DNA of 64,000 bases from Epiperipatus broadwayi (GCA_028023455.1 JAQFVV010000013.1:9702411-9766410); one strand, 5' to 3'; shown: positions 1-13,364, numbered from the stretch's first letter. Notes: generated from the letters alone by a model not told the origin. Numbers and translations are program-made.

Positions 1-41
1 TGTTTGTGTGCATGCATAAGGAAATGAGAATAAAAAAGTAC

Positions 42-224
42 CTTCATTGTATAGCTAATTTTATTGGAGATGGTTTGAGCCCTTAGTGTGAGACCAGCAA
101 ATTTGGGATGCATTGGTGCTAAGGATGGAGACTTAATATTTATATTTTTACGAACTTGATGTAAATCAGATGAAAACTTTTGCCAAATTTCTGTTGTTTT
201 AAAGTCTATTGTACGTTTAATAGC
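42..224 (-). CDS. Dynein heavy chain, internal exon with the AIKRTIDFKT block (last visible)
   Basis: This exon has 183 bases (61 codons), phase 0 at both ends, with an acceptor ending TTTTTTTAG and the donor GTACTT at base 41. It encodes AIKRTIDFKTTEIWQKFSSD through HPKFAGLTLRAQTISNKI to a final lysine. In DHC_N1 proteins AIKRTID-KT is followed by a helix, then a P-rich stretch and a P-x-(F/Y)-(A/S)G motif before a helix with R-x3-ID. The same order is seen here. Further coding exons, including the motor domain, must lie below base 1. Confidence 0.88.
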
Positions 225-3200
225 CTAAAAAAATATGAATACAAAAAAGCATGAAATATAAATAGCTGAATATTTATATTTCCATTTTGCCTGATGGATA
301 TTGCACACTAATGTGCATATGAAATTATAAATATATGTTTATGCATGAACACACATATAAAAGACAAATACATTTAAACATATATAATAATAGATTAAAC
401 ATATATAAATAATAGATTAGCATGCCTAAAAATAAAGTAAATTTCTGGAGAAAAGTAAGTTTTATTATTTGGTCTCCATAACACATGAAAGACTGGTCAT
501 TTACCCTGCAGAATGTACATTTTGAAATCAAACATTTACTAGCAATAAATATAAATACAAGGATTGTTCATCTTATATTAATAATAATAATTAAATCACA
601 TGATGTTAATGTATTAATATTCAGCCTTATGATCTATAAATCAGTCTACTTCAATACAGTAAAATACTAACAAAGGCAATTATGTAAAGTTATCTCATTA
701 ATTAAATCTTAAATCAAAATAATTATTTAATACATTAATGTAATTAGAAATAAATAAATACTTGAAGAGGTGTAATACCAATCACAGTCTGTGAAATATT
801 TGTTATCCAATAGAAAACCATGTGAAAAGAACTGTTCATTTGCAATTATAGTTGAACATGCACATGCACATATATTCAAGACAACACAAATTCATTAGTT
901 AATGAATATATTTAGTGAATTAATTATGCTTAACAATAATACACACTGAATTTTTGATTCACTTTATATGCATATATTATTATTTTTCATCCATGAAATA
1001 TCTTTATTGATTTTGAAATTAGTGTCATAGAAATACATGTTTTAAGAATACATTTCATTTTTTAAATTATAGATTTTTGGATCTTTCATTGAAAAATCAT
1101 AGTATTTGCAAAATATTTTTTTACATAAATTATTTTTTTCTAATATATATTTCTTTAAAAATTAAAGCAATTAATGTTACTGCAGATCTTTTCCCATTTT
1201 ACTATTCACTCTTTAAAAAGAAAGATTTTTTTCTTTGTCAGCAATTGTCTTTTTAAAAGTCTTATAGTTTAAATCTACATGTTCAAAGATCAAAAATCTA
1301 TCCAAAACAAATATCTGAACTACCTGTGCATATATATATATATTGAAATATAGTATAGTTCTTTGGAATATGTTTCATTAGTGTTCAAATTAAGAAAATG
1401 TATAGAAAGAAATTTGATTAATTTAGAAATGTGATATCATTTATACATATAAAATATTCCATTATTATTATTTAAAATATTATGCACTCTTTAACTGTAA
1501 AAGCTGATTTAAGTAAATTATAATTTAAAAAGAAATTCAATTGTTGAATTTAAAATAATAATTTGAAAGAAATGACAATGGTTTTAAATGTATTTTTAAA
1601 TAAACTGTAGATTTATTTATTGTTCTATTGACAATTAGCCAAAAATGATTTCTTTTAAAGAAAGCTGTTTGATCACAAGAACAAGATCATCATGCTGTTA
1701 AATGAAAAGAAAACATTGGATTTTAAAACCTCCAAGATGAATAGGTAAATAAATAGTTGCCATCCCAAGAATTTGGAAACCAAGACTCAAATCGATAATT
1801 TATATCTTCATATTTTCATCTATTATAAAAAGGTTTACTTTATAACCATCAACTTCTGAAAAAAGTCATGATTTTTTACAATTTCATTTAGGCCTATCTT
1901 CTGTATTTTAAATGAAGCGCCATAATGAAGAAAGATTTTCTGCTATATCTTAAATTTGAAGATGTTAACATTTTCTACTGGTAAATAAATTAAAATTACA
2001 AAACAATCTATAAATCTTTATTAAATATTTTTTAATTTATAATAAATAGTTTTTCACATAAATATTATGCTTATATTATTTAGAAAGTGTCAGTTTTTAA
2101 ATACTGTATTGATCACTATGTTTATTTATAAAAGCCATAATGCAGGTTAATATTTTTAAAATGTTTTAAATATAATGTTTAAAAATAATACAGATGTGAT
2201 AAATGATGCTTTATTTTAATTTTATAGATGTTATATTTCAATATGAAATGTGAAATATATAATCTATATTATTTAATGATATTTATAATTTTAAATAATG
2301 ATTGTTTAAATAATGAGAAATATTTATTATATATATTCACTTGATATTTGTTGGTTAATTCCAGTTATAAGTTTCCTATAGTTCCAGTTTTATAATGACT
2401 TCATTTTTGTAGTGAATACTATCTTGGCCATGGTTTAATGTCATATCTTTATAAATATAGATATAATGATGAATGAGTAAATATTTTATATATGAAGTTT
2501 AAGAATATTTGTTGTTTCTATGTTGTTACATAGAATATTATAGTAGTGAGTTAATCTTATATATAATAGGCATTTCACCCATTGCTTAGTCTTATAGCTC
2601 TTGATATATAAGTTACTATGTTACTAAGTATTGAGATCAAAGATGGCTTGGCTTGTTTTGTAATGCCTCAGATTGTTTATCATACAAGCATTTGTTGATT
2701 TTGATATATTGTAACATTTTCCCCATCTTGCTAGGCCTCTATACACAATAAATGCATGAGTTGATCAAGTTATGCAAAAAGAAAAAAGCTTCATTCCTAT
2801 TTCTAAAAACATAACTATATTTCCTGATCAACTCTACCTAGTAATTGTTACGATTTACGCTATCGGTGAAATCAGCTTTTATTTCTTTTATAAGAGCGCC
2901 AGGATTCATATAAGAATCCTCCGAAATTTGTCACATCACATATTGCAAATTAAAAAAAAAAATGTTTTTAAAAGAACTGGTATTACATTATACTGTAACT
3001 AGAATTATTTTTTAGATATTATTATTCCTGGAGCTTATTCAAAACTTATTGGCAAAGGTAAATTATATTTTCAAATCTTACTAAAGTAATATTAATAAAT
3101 TTAATAATAATCATTAATAACTATTGTTAATAACATACAATGAAAAAGGTTGATAAAAGTAAAATCTCTTTTATTCTAATAAACTAAAACATTTTTAAGT

Positions 3201-3419
3201 TAAATAATTAAACAACATTGGAAAGTACACATGCTAATCCAGATAATGAATCGATTAATAAAAACAGTTAGATAGTGTAATTAAAACAATTTAATAATGT
3301 TCACTTCTTACAATTCATTTCCAAGATCTTGTATAAAGTTCTTTAAAAGAAAGTCCCTTGAGTATGAAAATTAAAGTCTATATCAGGATTTTATAGCTTA
3401 TATAAATAATCATTTGCAA

Positions 3420-3790
3420 GCTATTAAGTCACAATCAGGAAAGTTAATCTTAACTTATCGGTAAGTTTAGTGAGTTCACGAAGCTTGTAGATTACTATGC
3501 ATAGTTTTTTTTTGTGGAAGAATGAGCTCGGCCATCGGTTATAAGTTGATCTTGTGGTCTATTCTACTGTTTGGTCATGAAAGCTTTTCTGGTGTCCATC
3601 TTCAGGATCGATGTCCACAAAAGCTCCGGCTCACTCCAACATGCAGAATTATTTTAGCATAGGGTGATCCTGGATATATTCTTTTGTTATCCAGGAATAA
3701 TCATAGAAAAAAGACAACACAAGATGTTGATCAAACTGGCCTCTTCCTTTTTATACTCAAGGTCCAGTTTTCAGACTTCTGTGCATACCT
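3420..3790 (-). mobile_element. LTR-like promoter fragment
   Basis: On the minus strand the string GAGTATAAAAAGG (TATA box at about 3748-3755) is followed by roughly 250 bases that are clearly GC-richer than the surroundings, as in the R-U5 part of an LTR. No second copy, primer-binding site or coding frame was found, so this may be a solo or truncated LTR, or another promoter-bearing repeat. Confidence 0.3.
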
Positions 3791-4312
3791 TTTGTTTGTC
3801 AAAAATATAGATTGATAATCTTGTACATTCTTTATAAAATTTACGTTACAAAGTCTTTATTTTTTTATAATGTCTTTTGGCCATCTTTAAATAGCTAAAA
3901 TATTTTTCTTTTAGCTTATCTAGATTGGTAATTTGTGTGTCTTTTGTTCTCTCCAATTTTAATTTTTATTTTTAATTACATAAAAAAAAATATGAACGAC
4001 AATTTTAACTTTCATTGTACGTTTTTAAAAAAATAAATTATACTAATCAGAAAAAAATCTAAAAATGTTTTTCTTTTAAAAGATCGCTAAATTTACTTTT
4101 TTTTCTTAGCTTTTAAATATCTTACTAATACCAATATATTTGTACCATATAAATAAACCGTACAATATGAATTTAAATATTGGTAACTATTACAATAATA
4201 TTTTTTTTAATAAATTATTTTGTTTGATAATAAAATTTTCTTTTATTATTGACTATTATTTGAATTATAAAATATCAAATATTGATATACCAAATTAATA
4301 TATGTATCAAAA

Positions 4313-4360
4313 TGTAACTCATGCTGGATAAATTTATGTAACTCATGCTGGATAAATTTA
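4313..4360. repeat. Perfect 24-bp tandem duplication
   Basis: A 24-base unit beginning TGTAACTCATGCTGG occurs twice head-to-tail with no mismatch, suggesting a recent slippage or microduplication. Confidence 0.9.
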
Positions 4361-4865
4361 TCTTTTTACTTCAAGATTTATTATTAGTTGGAAGAATTTC
4401 ATTTTACAATTAATAACTAACTCCCAACAGTTAACTGTAATTGTGATTTTTCTAGTAAATTTAACATTTTTTCTTTGGTATTTTTTAAATAATATTTAAC
4501 ATTATTAAATTACAATTTGATATTGGAAAGAAATCTAGATTTATTATCTAGTGGGACCTTGTACTATAATTATGTATGAAACTATTTACTCATATATATA
4601 TTGAAATGGTAAATCTGAGTCAGATTTGCCCTTTCACAGTACGATCCACCTAATCATTTATTTTACTAACGTTTGCTTTTTTGTTTATTCTAAAAAACAT
4701 TTTTTTAACATTTTTTTAACTATTCTGAATAAATCACTAAAATTTATTTTGGATAGTGTTAATCATAAATATAATTGTACTAACATACTAAGTTATTCCA
4801 TTTATATTATTAAAAGGAAAAAATTCAAATAATAAATTTTGAATTTTTTTAATTTATTTCACATA

Positions 4866-6041
4866 CACCTGGGTCTCTTTTTACATGGACTTATTTAACA
4901 CGATTTTGAAGTTACGCGATTCATGTTTCACCAGAAGTCAAACTCCAATAATGCGCTATTTCTTTAAATAATAAATTTTGCACACTTACGTTACATTGAA
5001 AGTAATAGCACATTATTGGAAATCGACTTTCATCTTAGTAATTTCAATATTTTCAGTGATTTATAATAGTAAGATTTTATGCAATAATGAAATTAAAATC
5101 ATGATTTCCACATTTTATGTATACACACATTAAATTTTACAAGATTATAATGTAAGTTTGTTCAAACATTGTGCGTGTTAATTTTGCATTTTAAATAACA
5201 TTCTGTTTTTGCTTTTTAAAAAAGAACATAATCAATTATTAATCATTTAGTGTCTGCAAGTTTATTTTTAAAAGGTGAGTAATAGCAGTGGGCACAATTA
5301 AATTTGACAATTAAAAATTGAAATCTGATTTTTAATTGTAATTAACAATTTAAAAATTACTTACAGCGACTTGAAATTAATATGATGTAAAACGAAATTT
5401 GATTTTTAAATGGAATTGAAAATTAAAAAATTAAAGACAAAAATAAGAATTTAATTTTTAGTTGTTAGTTTTAATTAAATTTTTCCCAGCAGTGGTGAAT
5501 AAATGTCTTTTTATTATCATAAGTCTAAGTTCATAAACAATTAATAAAATCATCATCTCAAAGATTAATTACTAATTACATTGCCAACAGAAAACCATTA
5601 ACACAACATGAGAGTGAACTTGGCACTAGTTGTATTTCCTCTTGTGAGAATCTTATTTTTTACCAGTTTGCAAACGAACATGTTTTTCAGAAAATAGCGA
5701 TAATAATTAAAACATGTATAAAAAATGTAAATTACCTACTGTAAATTATGCATAAAAATATATTATTTTGAATAAAATTAAATATTATAGTTAAAAAAAG
5801 TTTGTCTTGTATCAATTTTTTCCAAATTTGAAATTTTTTATTAGTCATATTTTATTTCCTTATATTTTTTTTGTGCAAATTTTAAAGTAATTTTATATTG
5901 GTGCTTTGCTTTTATGCAAATTTTGAAAAATCACAGACCATATCCCCTCTTTTTCAATGTAAGTTACATCTATTTTTGTGCAATTGCGTTTGCGTGTGTT
6001 TTCAGAGGAACCTATCTATCGCATAAAATGAGACCCAGGTG
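4866..6041. mobile_element. Tigger/pogo-like (Tc1/mariner superfamily) non-autonomous element
   Basis: The element starts CACCTGGGTCTCTTTTTA and ends with the inverted form of CACCTGGGTCTCATTTTA, each flanked by a TA dinucleotide (4864-4865 and 6042-6043). TA target duplication is the rule for Tc1/mariner elements. The subterminal TTTTATGCGA and the CGCAAACGCAAT downstream of the right end resemble Tigger/pogo termini as I remember them. There is no transposase frame. A smaller nested inverted repeat (about 4938-5030, arms containing CCAATAATG) lies near the left end. Confidence 0.6.
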
Positions 6042-6359
6042 TATATATTTAAAATGTCTTATTTTTTTTAGTTTAAGAATCCAAGATGTCCTTTTCTGAA
6101 AGATTTGTATCTCGATAAGAAGTTTAAAATAAATGTTTAAATTAAAAACACTTAGAAATTACCAAAAATCCATTTACTTTGGAATTTCTATTCATTAATT
6201 AGTAGATATTCTACATCATTATCTCAAAATAAAACTAACATAAACTTATATTGAAATCTATTGATCCTTATTGAGTACAAACTTTCTAAATTTAGAACAA
6301 AAGCATAATTCCTATTGTTTTCTAAAGGAAAATCACTCCAGGCAGCAGAGAAATTGTAT

Positions 6360-6620
6360 ACCATTAGAAAGATATAAATAGTGGTCCGTTTTTAGAGAAT
6401 AGAGAGACCGAGATAGACAAACAGAAACAGACAAAAGAAAGAGTTTAGAAGTCTCCATGACATGATGATCGAGTAGTAAAAAGATAAATCACTGCCCATC
6501 TCTTCCTGAGACCTGAAATCTTCCATTATGCTGCTGTCAGAACGTGCCTTCGAAGAAGCCATCTACCACCAATGTTCACCCACAGAACTCATCCCAGGGA
6601 ACTCCAAGGTAAAATGCTGA
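6360..6620 (+). mobile_element. LTR-like promoter and leader fragment
   Basis: On the plus strand GATATAAATAG (TATA box 6373-6380) is followed by about 230 GC-richer bases ending at a good splice-donor match, AAGGTAAAA, near 6607. A polypurine run, GTGGGAAGGGGGGAT, lies at about 7228-7242 and could be the PPT of the same element. No LTR pair or coding frame supports it, so the call is tentative. Confidence 0.28.
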
Positions 6621-8505
6621 AGAGTTTAAAATTTATACTTTCATCAAGAAGTTAGAAGAAACTGTTATAAGAATGTCAATATAATTTTCTTAAAGCTAAA
6701 AAGATGTTTAAAGTTATTGTTTATTGAAAATCTTTTAGTTGATTATTTAACCCTTTTCTTATAAATTATAATGTTTTTCATAACTCAAGCTCACCATAAT
6801 TTTAATATTTTGATTAATTGAATATGAATTTATTTATTTGTTTTTATATTAATTTTTAGCATGAGATTTCATGCTTCGATTTTTTTTTATTTCGACAAGC
6901 TTCACTTGTGGAGACTTAAAGAGAGTATTTTTGCTAAGAGAGCAAATTATGTTTATTAGGGAAAGGGAGTAATGATTTAATTTTAAAATAAAATAAGTTG
7001 AGCTATTTTTATTTTTGCGAGTGAAGTTATGTCGAATATATATATATTTCTAAATAAATCTACCATAATTTTTTAAAATAGTTTTATGATAGATTTCCCA
7101 GGATGGGATTTTATAATTTTAGATCTTTTTAAATTTAAAACAGAATAAAATATGCTATAGATTTTTGACCTAGTAACAGCGCCGCTGAATAGCGTCAGTT
7201 AATTATCTTTTTTTTTAAGTTAAAAAAGTGGGAAGGGGGGATTTATTTGAGAAGTAAATTTCCTTATTCTATATGTTTAGTTTTTGTAGGTTAAATATTT
7301 ACATAAAGTAGTTGTTTATGCAGTTTGGTCTCTATGCAGTATTAGATCATTTAGGGCTATTTAATTATAATTCATTCATATTTAATGATTATAATATCTT
7401 GGGTTAATATAGTATGCTTGGAGTATCATGGACAGACCTAAAATGGTCATTCATTTGGTGTTTTGGAGTTAGCTTCCGGTTTCGCATATGTCTGTGAATC
7501 GGATAGTGTGGTTGAGATAGAGTGGATTTGCTGGCATGGTACCCATACAGGTGGGCATGTTGACTCTCTGTAAGTCCTATCTCTTATTGGTATATGGACA
7601 TGACAAGCAGATGTATCGATTTCCTTTTATTCTTCATTGGAATAGTCATGCAAGTGTCCGTAATCTAGCTCGTATGTTCCTACCTACGTTTCTTCTCTCC
7701 TTTGCATTCGCATATTTCTTAACCCAACATTGTTTTGCTTTTCTTTTGCTTCTCTAATACATAAGCCATAGGGAGGGAAATGATTCTACTTAAGGATCTT
7801 CGACCTGAGTAATCAACTCTTTTGTTTTTTTTGTAACTAGTTAAAATCATTTAATTTTAACTAATTCACATTTATAGTTTTTATAAGGTAGGATTTTAGT
7901 TGTAAGTCCAATTAAAGTGGCTTGTTTGCATGATAATTAACTGCTCTATTTTTTTTTTATTATAACAGCTTACAGTTTTAATCACTGTAAAGTTCGTTAT
8001 AAGCTATTCCAGCAAGGTCCGCTAATGTCATAAAACATTAGTTATTTGAAATCTAAATTATTATTTATAAAGAGAAACAAAATCAATTCTTTTTTTTCTC
8101 TTCATATGTCATTAGAGTAAGACAATGAATTAGTCTTATTATAATTGTTTATTTAATGTCTGTTTCAATAGAAAATATTTTTTTTAAATCTTGTGTAAAG
8201 AAGAAATAAAATATTTATTCCTTATATATGTCAGTTAGGCAGATGCTTAGACCTGCTGCTATATTATAAGCTTGTACTAAATGTGCACGGATAATTTTAA
8301 AATCCATGACCATTTAATTTTAAAATCTTTCTGCAGTCAATGTAAACAAAAAAAATTTGTACAAACCCAATGTCAAAGATAACCGCTAATATAAATTCAT
8401 CATAAACTTGTATAATTATAAAAGTTAATTTAAAGATTGTGTTTTTGTTTGTAAAGAGCTTGAATTAAGTATAAACATAAAATACTTAATGATTTTTAAA
8501 TATAT

Positions 8506-9946
8506 TGTGCCAGATCAATCTGCAGAATGAACTTACTTACACATATATATGTTTTGGCTGGTTTCAAACTTCTCCATAATACATTTACAATCTTGTTTAC
8601 TTATAAATGTTACGTGAACGAACCAGCACGTTCGAGCAAAATGGGAAATATTATTGATAGCTTTAACTATCAACAATGGCCCACCTTGGCTGCTAGATTC
8701 AAACCCCTACTATCCAAACACTTTATTTGTTTTGGAGTAAACCCTGGGTGCCAGCTAGTCTCTGACTAATGTATTTAGTCAGTAGGCTCATAATCCAGCG
8801 CTCGAAACAATCTCAAAACTAGCCCAGTCTAATTTTAATCAATAATAAAATATAGTTTAATTAGTGGTGACTGAATTGATAAAAGATTGGTAAAGAATAG
8901 GTAAAAGAGATTGATAAAAAGAATTGACCAACAAATAAAGTTTAAGTTTTAAAGACCATTTATTTTAATTAACATTTACTAATTTTAAACATTTTCTAAA
9001 TCTAATATAACACATGCACATTTTAATTTAACACACTATAATATGTCTTATGAGGAAGCAAAATAATATTTGACATTGATAAATTATCTAACATTCACAA
9101 ACACACACATCAATAGTTCATTTTATGCATGCTTATAGAGTTCAAATTACTTGTCTCTGTAGGATTTATGAATTACAGCAGTGGCTACTATATATAAATG
9201 AGAATAATAAAATGTTTTACCTAGGATTTTTGGAATGTGGATATTGCTTGTTGTTGGCTGCTTCTGACGGAGTATATCTAACCGGTTAGATTTGATGTTT
9301 CTTGAGGAGATTTGATGCTAATCCGTTGGTTTTATTCTTGGAGACAGTTGAACATTGACGGAGGATTTCTGAGCTGTTATGCAGACATTATTTCATGGGC
9401 AGGTTTTGATGATCTTGTTGGACTAAAGGGCTGAAGTAAGAGCGTATATTCCCAAAAGCTGTTCAGCACTGCATTTCTGTTTCTGGATACATAATATAAA
9501 CTGCACTGTTATCTGAACTGAAACAAGACTGACACTGAAAACTAGGCTGAAACTGAATGTCCGATAAAAATCTGGCTATTTATATATGCAAAGTGTTTTT
9601 GTTTTAATATCCTTCGGCAATGTGTGTTGTCGAAATTCCTTTAGTAACTAATCCTTTGATGTGTTTTTGAAGATTGTTTAATTAGTAGTAGCCATCACAA
9701 ACATGTTGTTTTTATCTCTTTAATTAGTAGCCCACCACTGTGTGTTTTTAAATATATTTCTTTTTAACTTTCATTTATATTTTTTTTTATATTATTCTAA
9801 CATGCATACATTTATTTACACTCACACGCACATATATAATTTATTATAATAAGCCCGAATGAAAAGAGATTTATATTTTAACTTTTAATTTATAATAATC
9901 ACAACTCTTTAACTTTTATGAACTTTTAGTTTTTTCTATAGGAAAA
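8506..9946 (-). repeat. 3' LTR of the LTR retrotransposon (approximate right limit)
   Basis: The left limit is TGTG (CACA on the minus strand), exactly where homology with the other copy stops. The right limit lies between a TGTG-start candidate at 9903 and the polypurine tract ending at 9947. On the minus strand a TATATAAATAG box (plus 9574-9586) precedes the transcribed part, as expected for the U3/R boundary. Only the 8506-9261 portion is shared with the upstream LTR. Confidence 0.65.
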
Positions 9947-9964
9947 CTCCCCCTCCCCTCTTTT
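9947..9964 (-). other. Polypurine tract of the LTR retrotransposon
   Basis: The minus strand reads AAAAGAGGGGAGGGGGAG, a purine run of the kind that primes plus-strand DNA synthesis next to a 3' LTR. It is about 40 bases from the nearest TG start of the LTR, so the exact boundary is uncertain. Confidence 0.55.
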
Positions 9965-10859
9965 AATTAATCAATTTTATTTCAAAAACTAATGATAGAA
10001 TGCTATCTGACTTACTTTTTTCGAAAACAACTGCATTTTGTTTAATAATGACACTTTAGATTTTTACAACTTATTTTTTTACATAAATTAGTATGTGCCA
10101 ATTTCAATATTAGTACATTGCACCCCCCTTCGTTTGAGAGTAAAATGTGTCATTTTTGACCATTTTATCTCTGACAACTTTAATTCTTAATTCTAAATAT
10201 TATTATTTTTCTAAGTTTGCTTTTTTTTATATCTTTCACTTTTACATACTAAGGACAATCTTCAATTATGCTTTACTTCTTTCTATGCTGAAGACATTGC
10301 TTACAATGTTCTGAGTCCTGGATAGTGACCACCGGGACAAACAAATTTTGTAGCACAGAGATCTTTTGGAAATGAGGCGGAGGCAGATTTGTTGACTTAT
10401 ACCAACTTACACATATGAAAAAACGAAGCTTCATTTGCTGAGTTTCTACCGGACTTGGAAAAAGAAAGGGTCACGGCGAATGGCAGGAATTATCAACTGT
10501 CCATTTTCGACTTATGCTTTGGAACGAGATACGAGATATGGGGATTCTCCCCTGAAAAGTAACTTGCGGCTCATGCTGGATTTTCCCAGTGCGCATTTTA
10601 AAAAAGGAATGGTCCATGCCAATCCATTACGGGTACTAAGATTTATCCAGATGACAGCTTTAAACTTAACCTTAACTAAACTTATTTCTATACTATCCTC
10701 ATTCCCTTTAGATTCAAACCCTTATACACTCTTAATACAACTTAGATTGACTTTATATTTATATTAACCTTTCAATATTATTTTTAAATACACATGAACA
10801 TTACTTTAACATATTTATTTATATTACAATATTATTTTAACCCATTACTTTAACTTATG

Positions 10860-11340
10860 TATAACGTGCGTATATTCAGAAAACTATTTTATTTTACTGC
10901 TCTTTATTATTATACAAAGATTTTATTGGATTTGATTACTTTAAACCATTTATTTATTTCCTTTTATTAACCTGCGTATATTCAAAACTATTTTATTTTA
11001 ACGTGCGTGTACTCAGAAAACTAGTTTACTTTATTACGATTCATTGTTATACAGATATATTTTATTTATTTTATTTGACTTGAATACTTTAACCATTTAT
11101 TTATTTCCGTTTATTAACTTGTGTATATTCAAAAAAAAATCTATTAGTTTATTATGACTCATTCTTTATTCTTTTACTACGGATATCTTACACTTATTTA
11201 TTTAACTTGATTTTATTGATTTTATTTGACCTATATTTACGAACATTTTTTCTTAATTACTTTATGTGTGTGGAGAAAAAAAAATCTTTTACTTTACGAA
11301 GCCTCTGTCATTATTATTACTTTAAACCATTTTATTTATT
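10860..11340. repeat. Degenerate tandem repeats inside the LTR element
   Basis: Units of roughly 150 bases recur at least three times. Each carries versions of ACCATTTATTTATTTCC, a TTATTAAC(C/T)TGYGTATATTCA motif and a following ACGTGCGTRTAYTCAGAAAA motif. They lie between the Gag-like frame and the 3' LTR, where pol would be in a complete element. Confidence 0.6.
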
Positions 11341-11593
11341 ATTATTCATTTATTTTTAAATTTATCATCTTAAGTTTTAAATAGAAGTTTCAGATTTAAT
11401 TTATTAGATTTATTTACTTTAGAATAATCATATCCATGCTCATTGTCCATTTCCGGTCCTTTTTGTTTATTTCCTTTACTATTCCGCCTGTTTACTGAAT
11501 TTTAAACTATGTCAGGCGGTTCCTTCTTTCTTTCTACTAACTCACTAATATAAATCATACTCCATATTCTCACTTCTATCTCTCGATTAAAAT

Positions 11594-12217
11594 CTATTTT
11601 ATCTCTTTCTCGTTCTGTTCTCTTTCTGCCTTGTAAATCAGAAAACCTTTAAGCTTCGCAGACCTCCGTATTTTCCCTAATCGTGAATATTTTTTCCTAT
11701 TCTTTCTCTTCATTTTAAATCTCCATTTAAAACAAACACGAACTTTTACTTTAACCTTTTTAAATTTTTGTAAAAACATTTCTACACTATCTTCTACCTT
11801 GAACTTATGTCTCTCTTCTATTTCTTGATCTACATTTGTTTCTACTTCCTGTATTACAACGTTATCTGATTCTAATTTAATTTCTATCTCTTTTATGACC
11901 TCAACTTCCTTATTTTGTTTGACAAAATCTACTTCTACAATCTCTTGATTTTTCTCTACCTTTCCTCTAATTTCACATCTTATTTCCCTTACTTCTGCTC
12001 TGAGTTCTTTAATTTCTGTTTTAAGTTCTAGCTGACCTTGTTTCAATTTCTGACACAATTCTTTTTTGAGGTCTTGCTGACTTTGTTTGAATTCTTGCAT
12101 CATATTCATCATCATTTTCATCATCATCTGCGTCTCAGATACTTCTTTCTGTTTTTCCACTAACTGTGGATTTTTAAAATATATTGGGCTTTCTACCGGC
12201 TCCATTTCTTTATTCAT
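11594..12217 (-). CDS. Gag-like coiled-coil protein of the LTR retrotransposon, 207 aa
   Basis: This is the longest intact frame in the window and is uninterrupted. Residues 30-42 are methionine-rich (QMMMKMMMNMMQEF). Residues about 43-90 form a charged coiled coil with QSQQDLKKELCQKLKQG and EIKELRAEVREIRCEI, a layout typical of the N-terminal part of Gag proteins of invertebrate Ty3-type retrotransposons. The C-terminal third is basic (KWRFKMKRKNRKKYSR), plausible for RNA binding, but there is no CCHC zinc knuckle. It starts about 370 bases downstream of the primer-binding site on the same strand. That the frame survives while pol is absent suggests a young insertion or selection for Gag function in trans. 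Placement as Gag rests on position and coiled coil, not on a matched domain. Confidence 0.55.
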   Translation of the reverse strand: MNKEMEPVESPIYFKNPQLVEKQKEVSETQMMMKMMMNMMQEFKQSQQDLKKELCQKLKQGQLELKTEIKELRAEVREIRCEIRGKVEKNQEIVEVDFVKQNKEVEVIKEIEIKLESDNVVIQEVETNVDQEIEERHKFKVEDSVEMFLQKFKKVKVKVRVCFKWRFKMKRKNRKKYSRLGKIRRSAKLKGFLIYKAEREQNEKEIK

Positions 12218-12586
12218 AGTTATGCTTTTACTTTTTATTTTTTTAAAATTATTTTTTGCATTAGCAAATCAAATATTATTATTGTTTATTTATTTTTCTT
12301 ACTAAGACGGAAACATATGCTGACTCCCCCCCCTTTGTCCATTTTTCTCTACCCATTCCTAACGCTTTAGCTCCACCCAAATATCAACTGTCTGATTTAA
12401 AAGAATGATTTATCTTAACCAATGTAAATAGCATAAATCTCTTTTCATTTAAAGAAAAAAAAAGGTTTCGGTCAATTCTTTTTTTAAATTAATACCACTT
12501 TAAATATGTAATTTAGCTTTTCTTTAAGGTTTTTATTTTTAAACAAGAAACAAAGTATTTAATTAACTGTCATTTATGACAGATTT

Positions 12587-12607
12587 GGCCCCAAGCGTTG
12601 GGAGACA
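12587..12607 (-). other. Primer-binding site, tRNA-Lys type
   Basis: The minus strand reads TGTCTCCCAACGCTTGGGGC, close to the classic lysine-tRNA primer-binding site TGGCGCCCAACGTGGGGC. It begins three bases after the CACA end of the upstream LTR, the expected position. Confidence 0.6.
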
Positions 12608-12610
12608 TTT

Positions 12611-13364
12611 TGTGCTGGATCGATCTGCAGAATGAACTTACTTATACGTATATATGTTTTGGCTGGTTTTAAACTTCTCCATAATACATTTACAATCTTG
12701 TTTACTTATAAATGTTATGTGAACGAACTGGCACATTCGAGCAAAATGGAAAATATTATTGATAGCTTTAACTATCAACAATGGCCCACCTCGGCTGCTA
12801 GATTCAACTCCCTACTATCCAAACACTTTATCTGTTTCGGAGTAAACCCTGGGCACCAGCTAGTCTTAGACTAATGTATTTGGTCAGTAGGCTCATAATC
12901 CAGTGCTTGAAATGATCCCAAAACTATCCCAGTCTAATTTTAATCAATAATAAAATATAGTTTAATTAGAGGTGATTGAATTGATAAAAGATTGGTAAAG
13001 AATAGGTAAAAGAGATTGATAAAAAGAAATGACCGACAAATAAAGTTTAAGTTTTAAAGACCATTTATTTTAATTAACATTTACTAATTTTAAACATTTT
13101 CTAAATCTAATATAACACACGCACATTTTAATTTAACACACTATAATGTCTTATGGGGAAGCAAAATAATATTTGACATTGATAAATTATCTAACATTCA
13201 CAAACACTCACATCAATAGTTCATTTTATGCATGCTTATAAAGTTCAAATTACTTGTCTCTGTAGGATTCACGAATTACAGCAGTGGCTACTATATATAA
13301 ATGAGAATAATAAAATGTTTTACCTAGGATTTTTGGAATGTAGATATTACTTGTTGTTGGCTGC
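12611..13364 (-). repeat. 5' LTR of the LTR retrotransposon, truncated
   Basis: This is a direct copy of 8506-9261 with scattered substitutions. It ends abruptly at 13364 after GTTGTTGGCTGC, where the hAT transposase fragment begins, so U3 and the promoter are missing. The copy cannot start transcription on its own. Confidence 0.75.

Larger units (their letters stand above)
8506..13364 (-). mobile_element. Non-autonomous LTR retrotransposon, minus strand, 5' truncated
   Basis: Two direct copies of a roughly 755-base segment (8506-9261 and 12611-13364) are about 95 percent alike by eye and enclose 3.3 kb. Read on the minus strand, the upstream copy is followed after three bases by a tRNA-Lys-like primer-binding site and then by a 207-codon coiled-coil Gag-like frame. 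A polypurine tract lies just before the downstream LTR. No protease, reverse transcriptase, RNase H or integrase can be seen, so the element would need another element's enzymes. The upstream LTR has lost its U3 part at the junction with a hAT fragment. Confidence 0.7.

Noticed and set aside
8527-8769. 80-codon plus frame with a near-identical partner at 12632-12874, as a duplicated small gene
   Set aside because: Both lie inside the two LTR copies on the opposite strand; the similarity is that of the LTRs, with no known domain.
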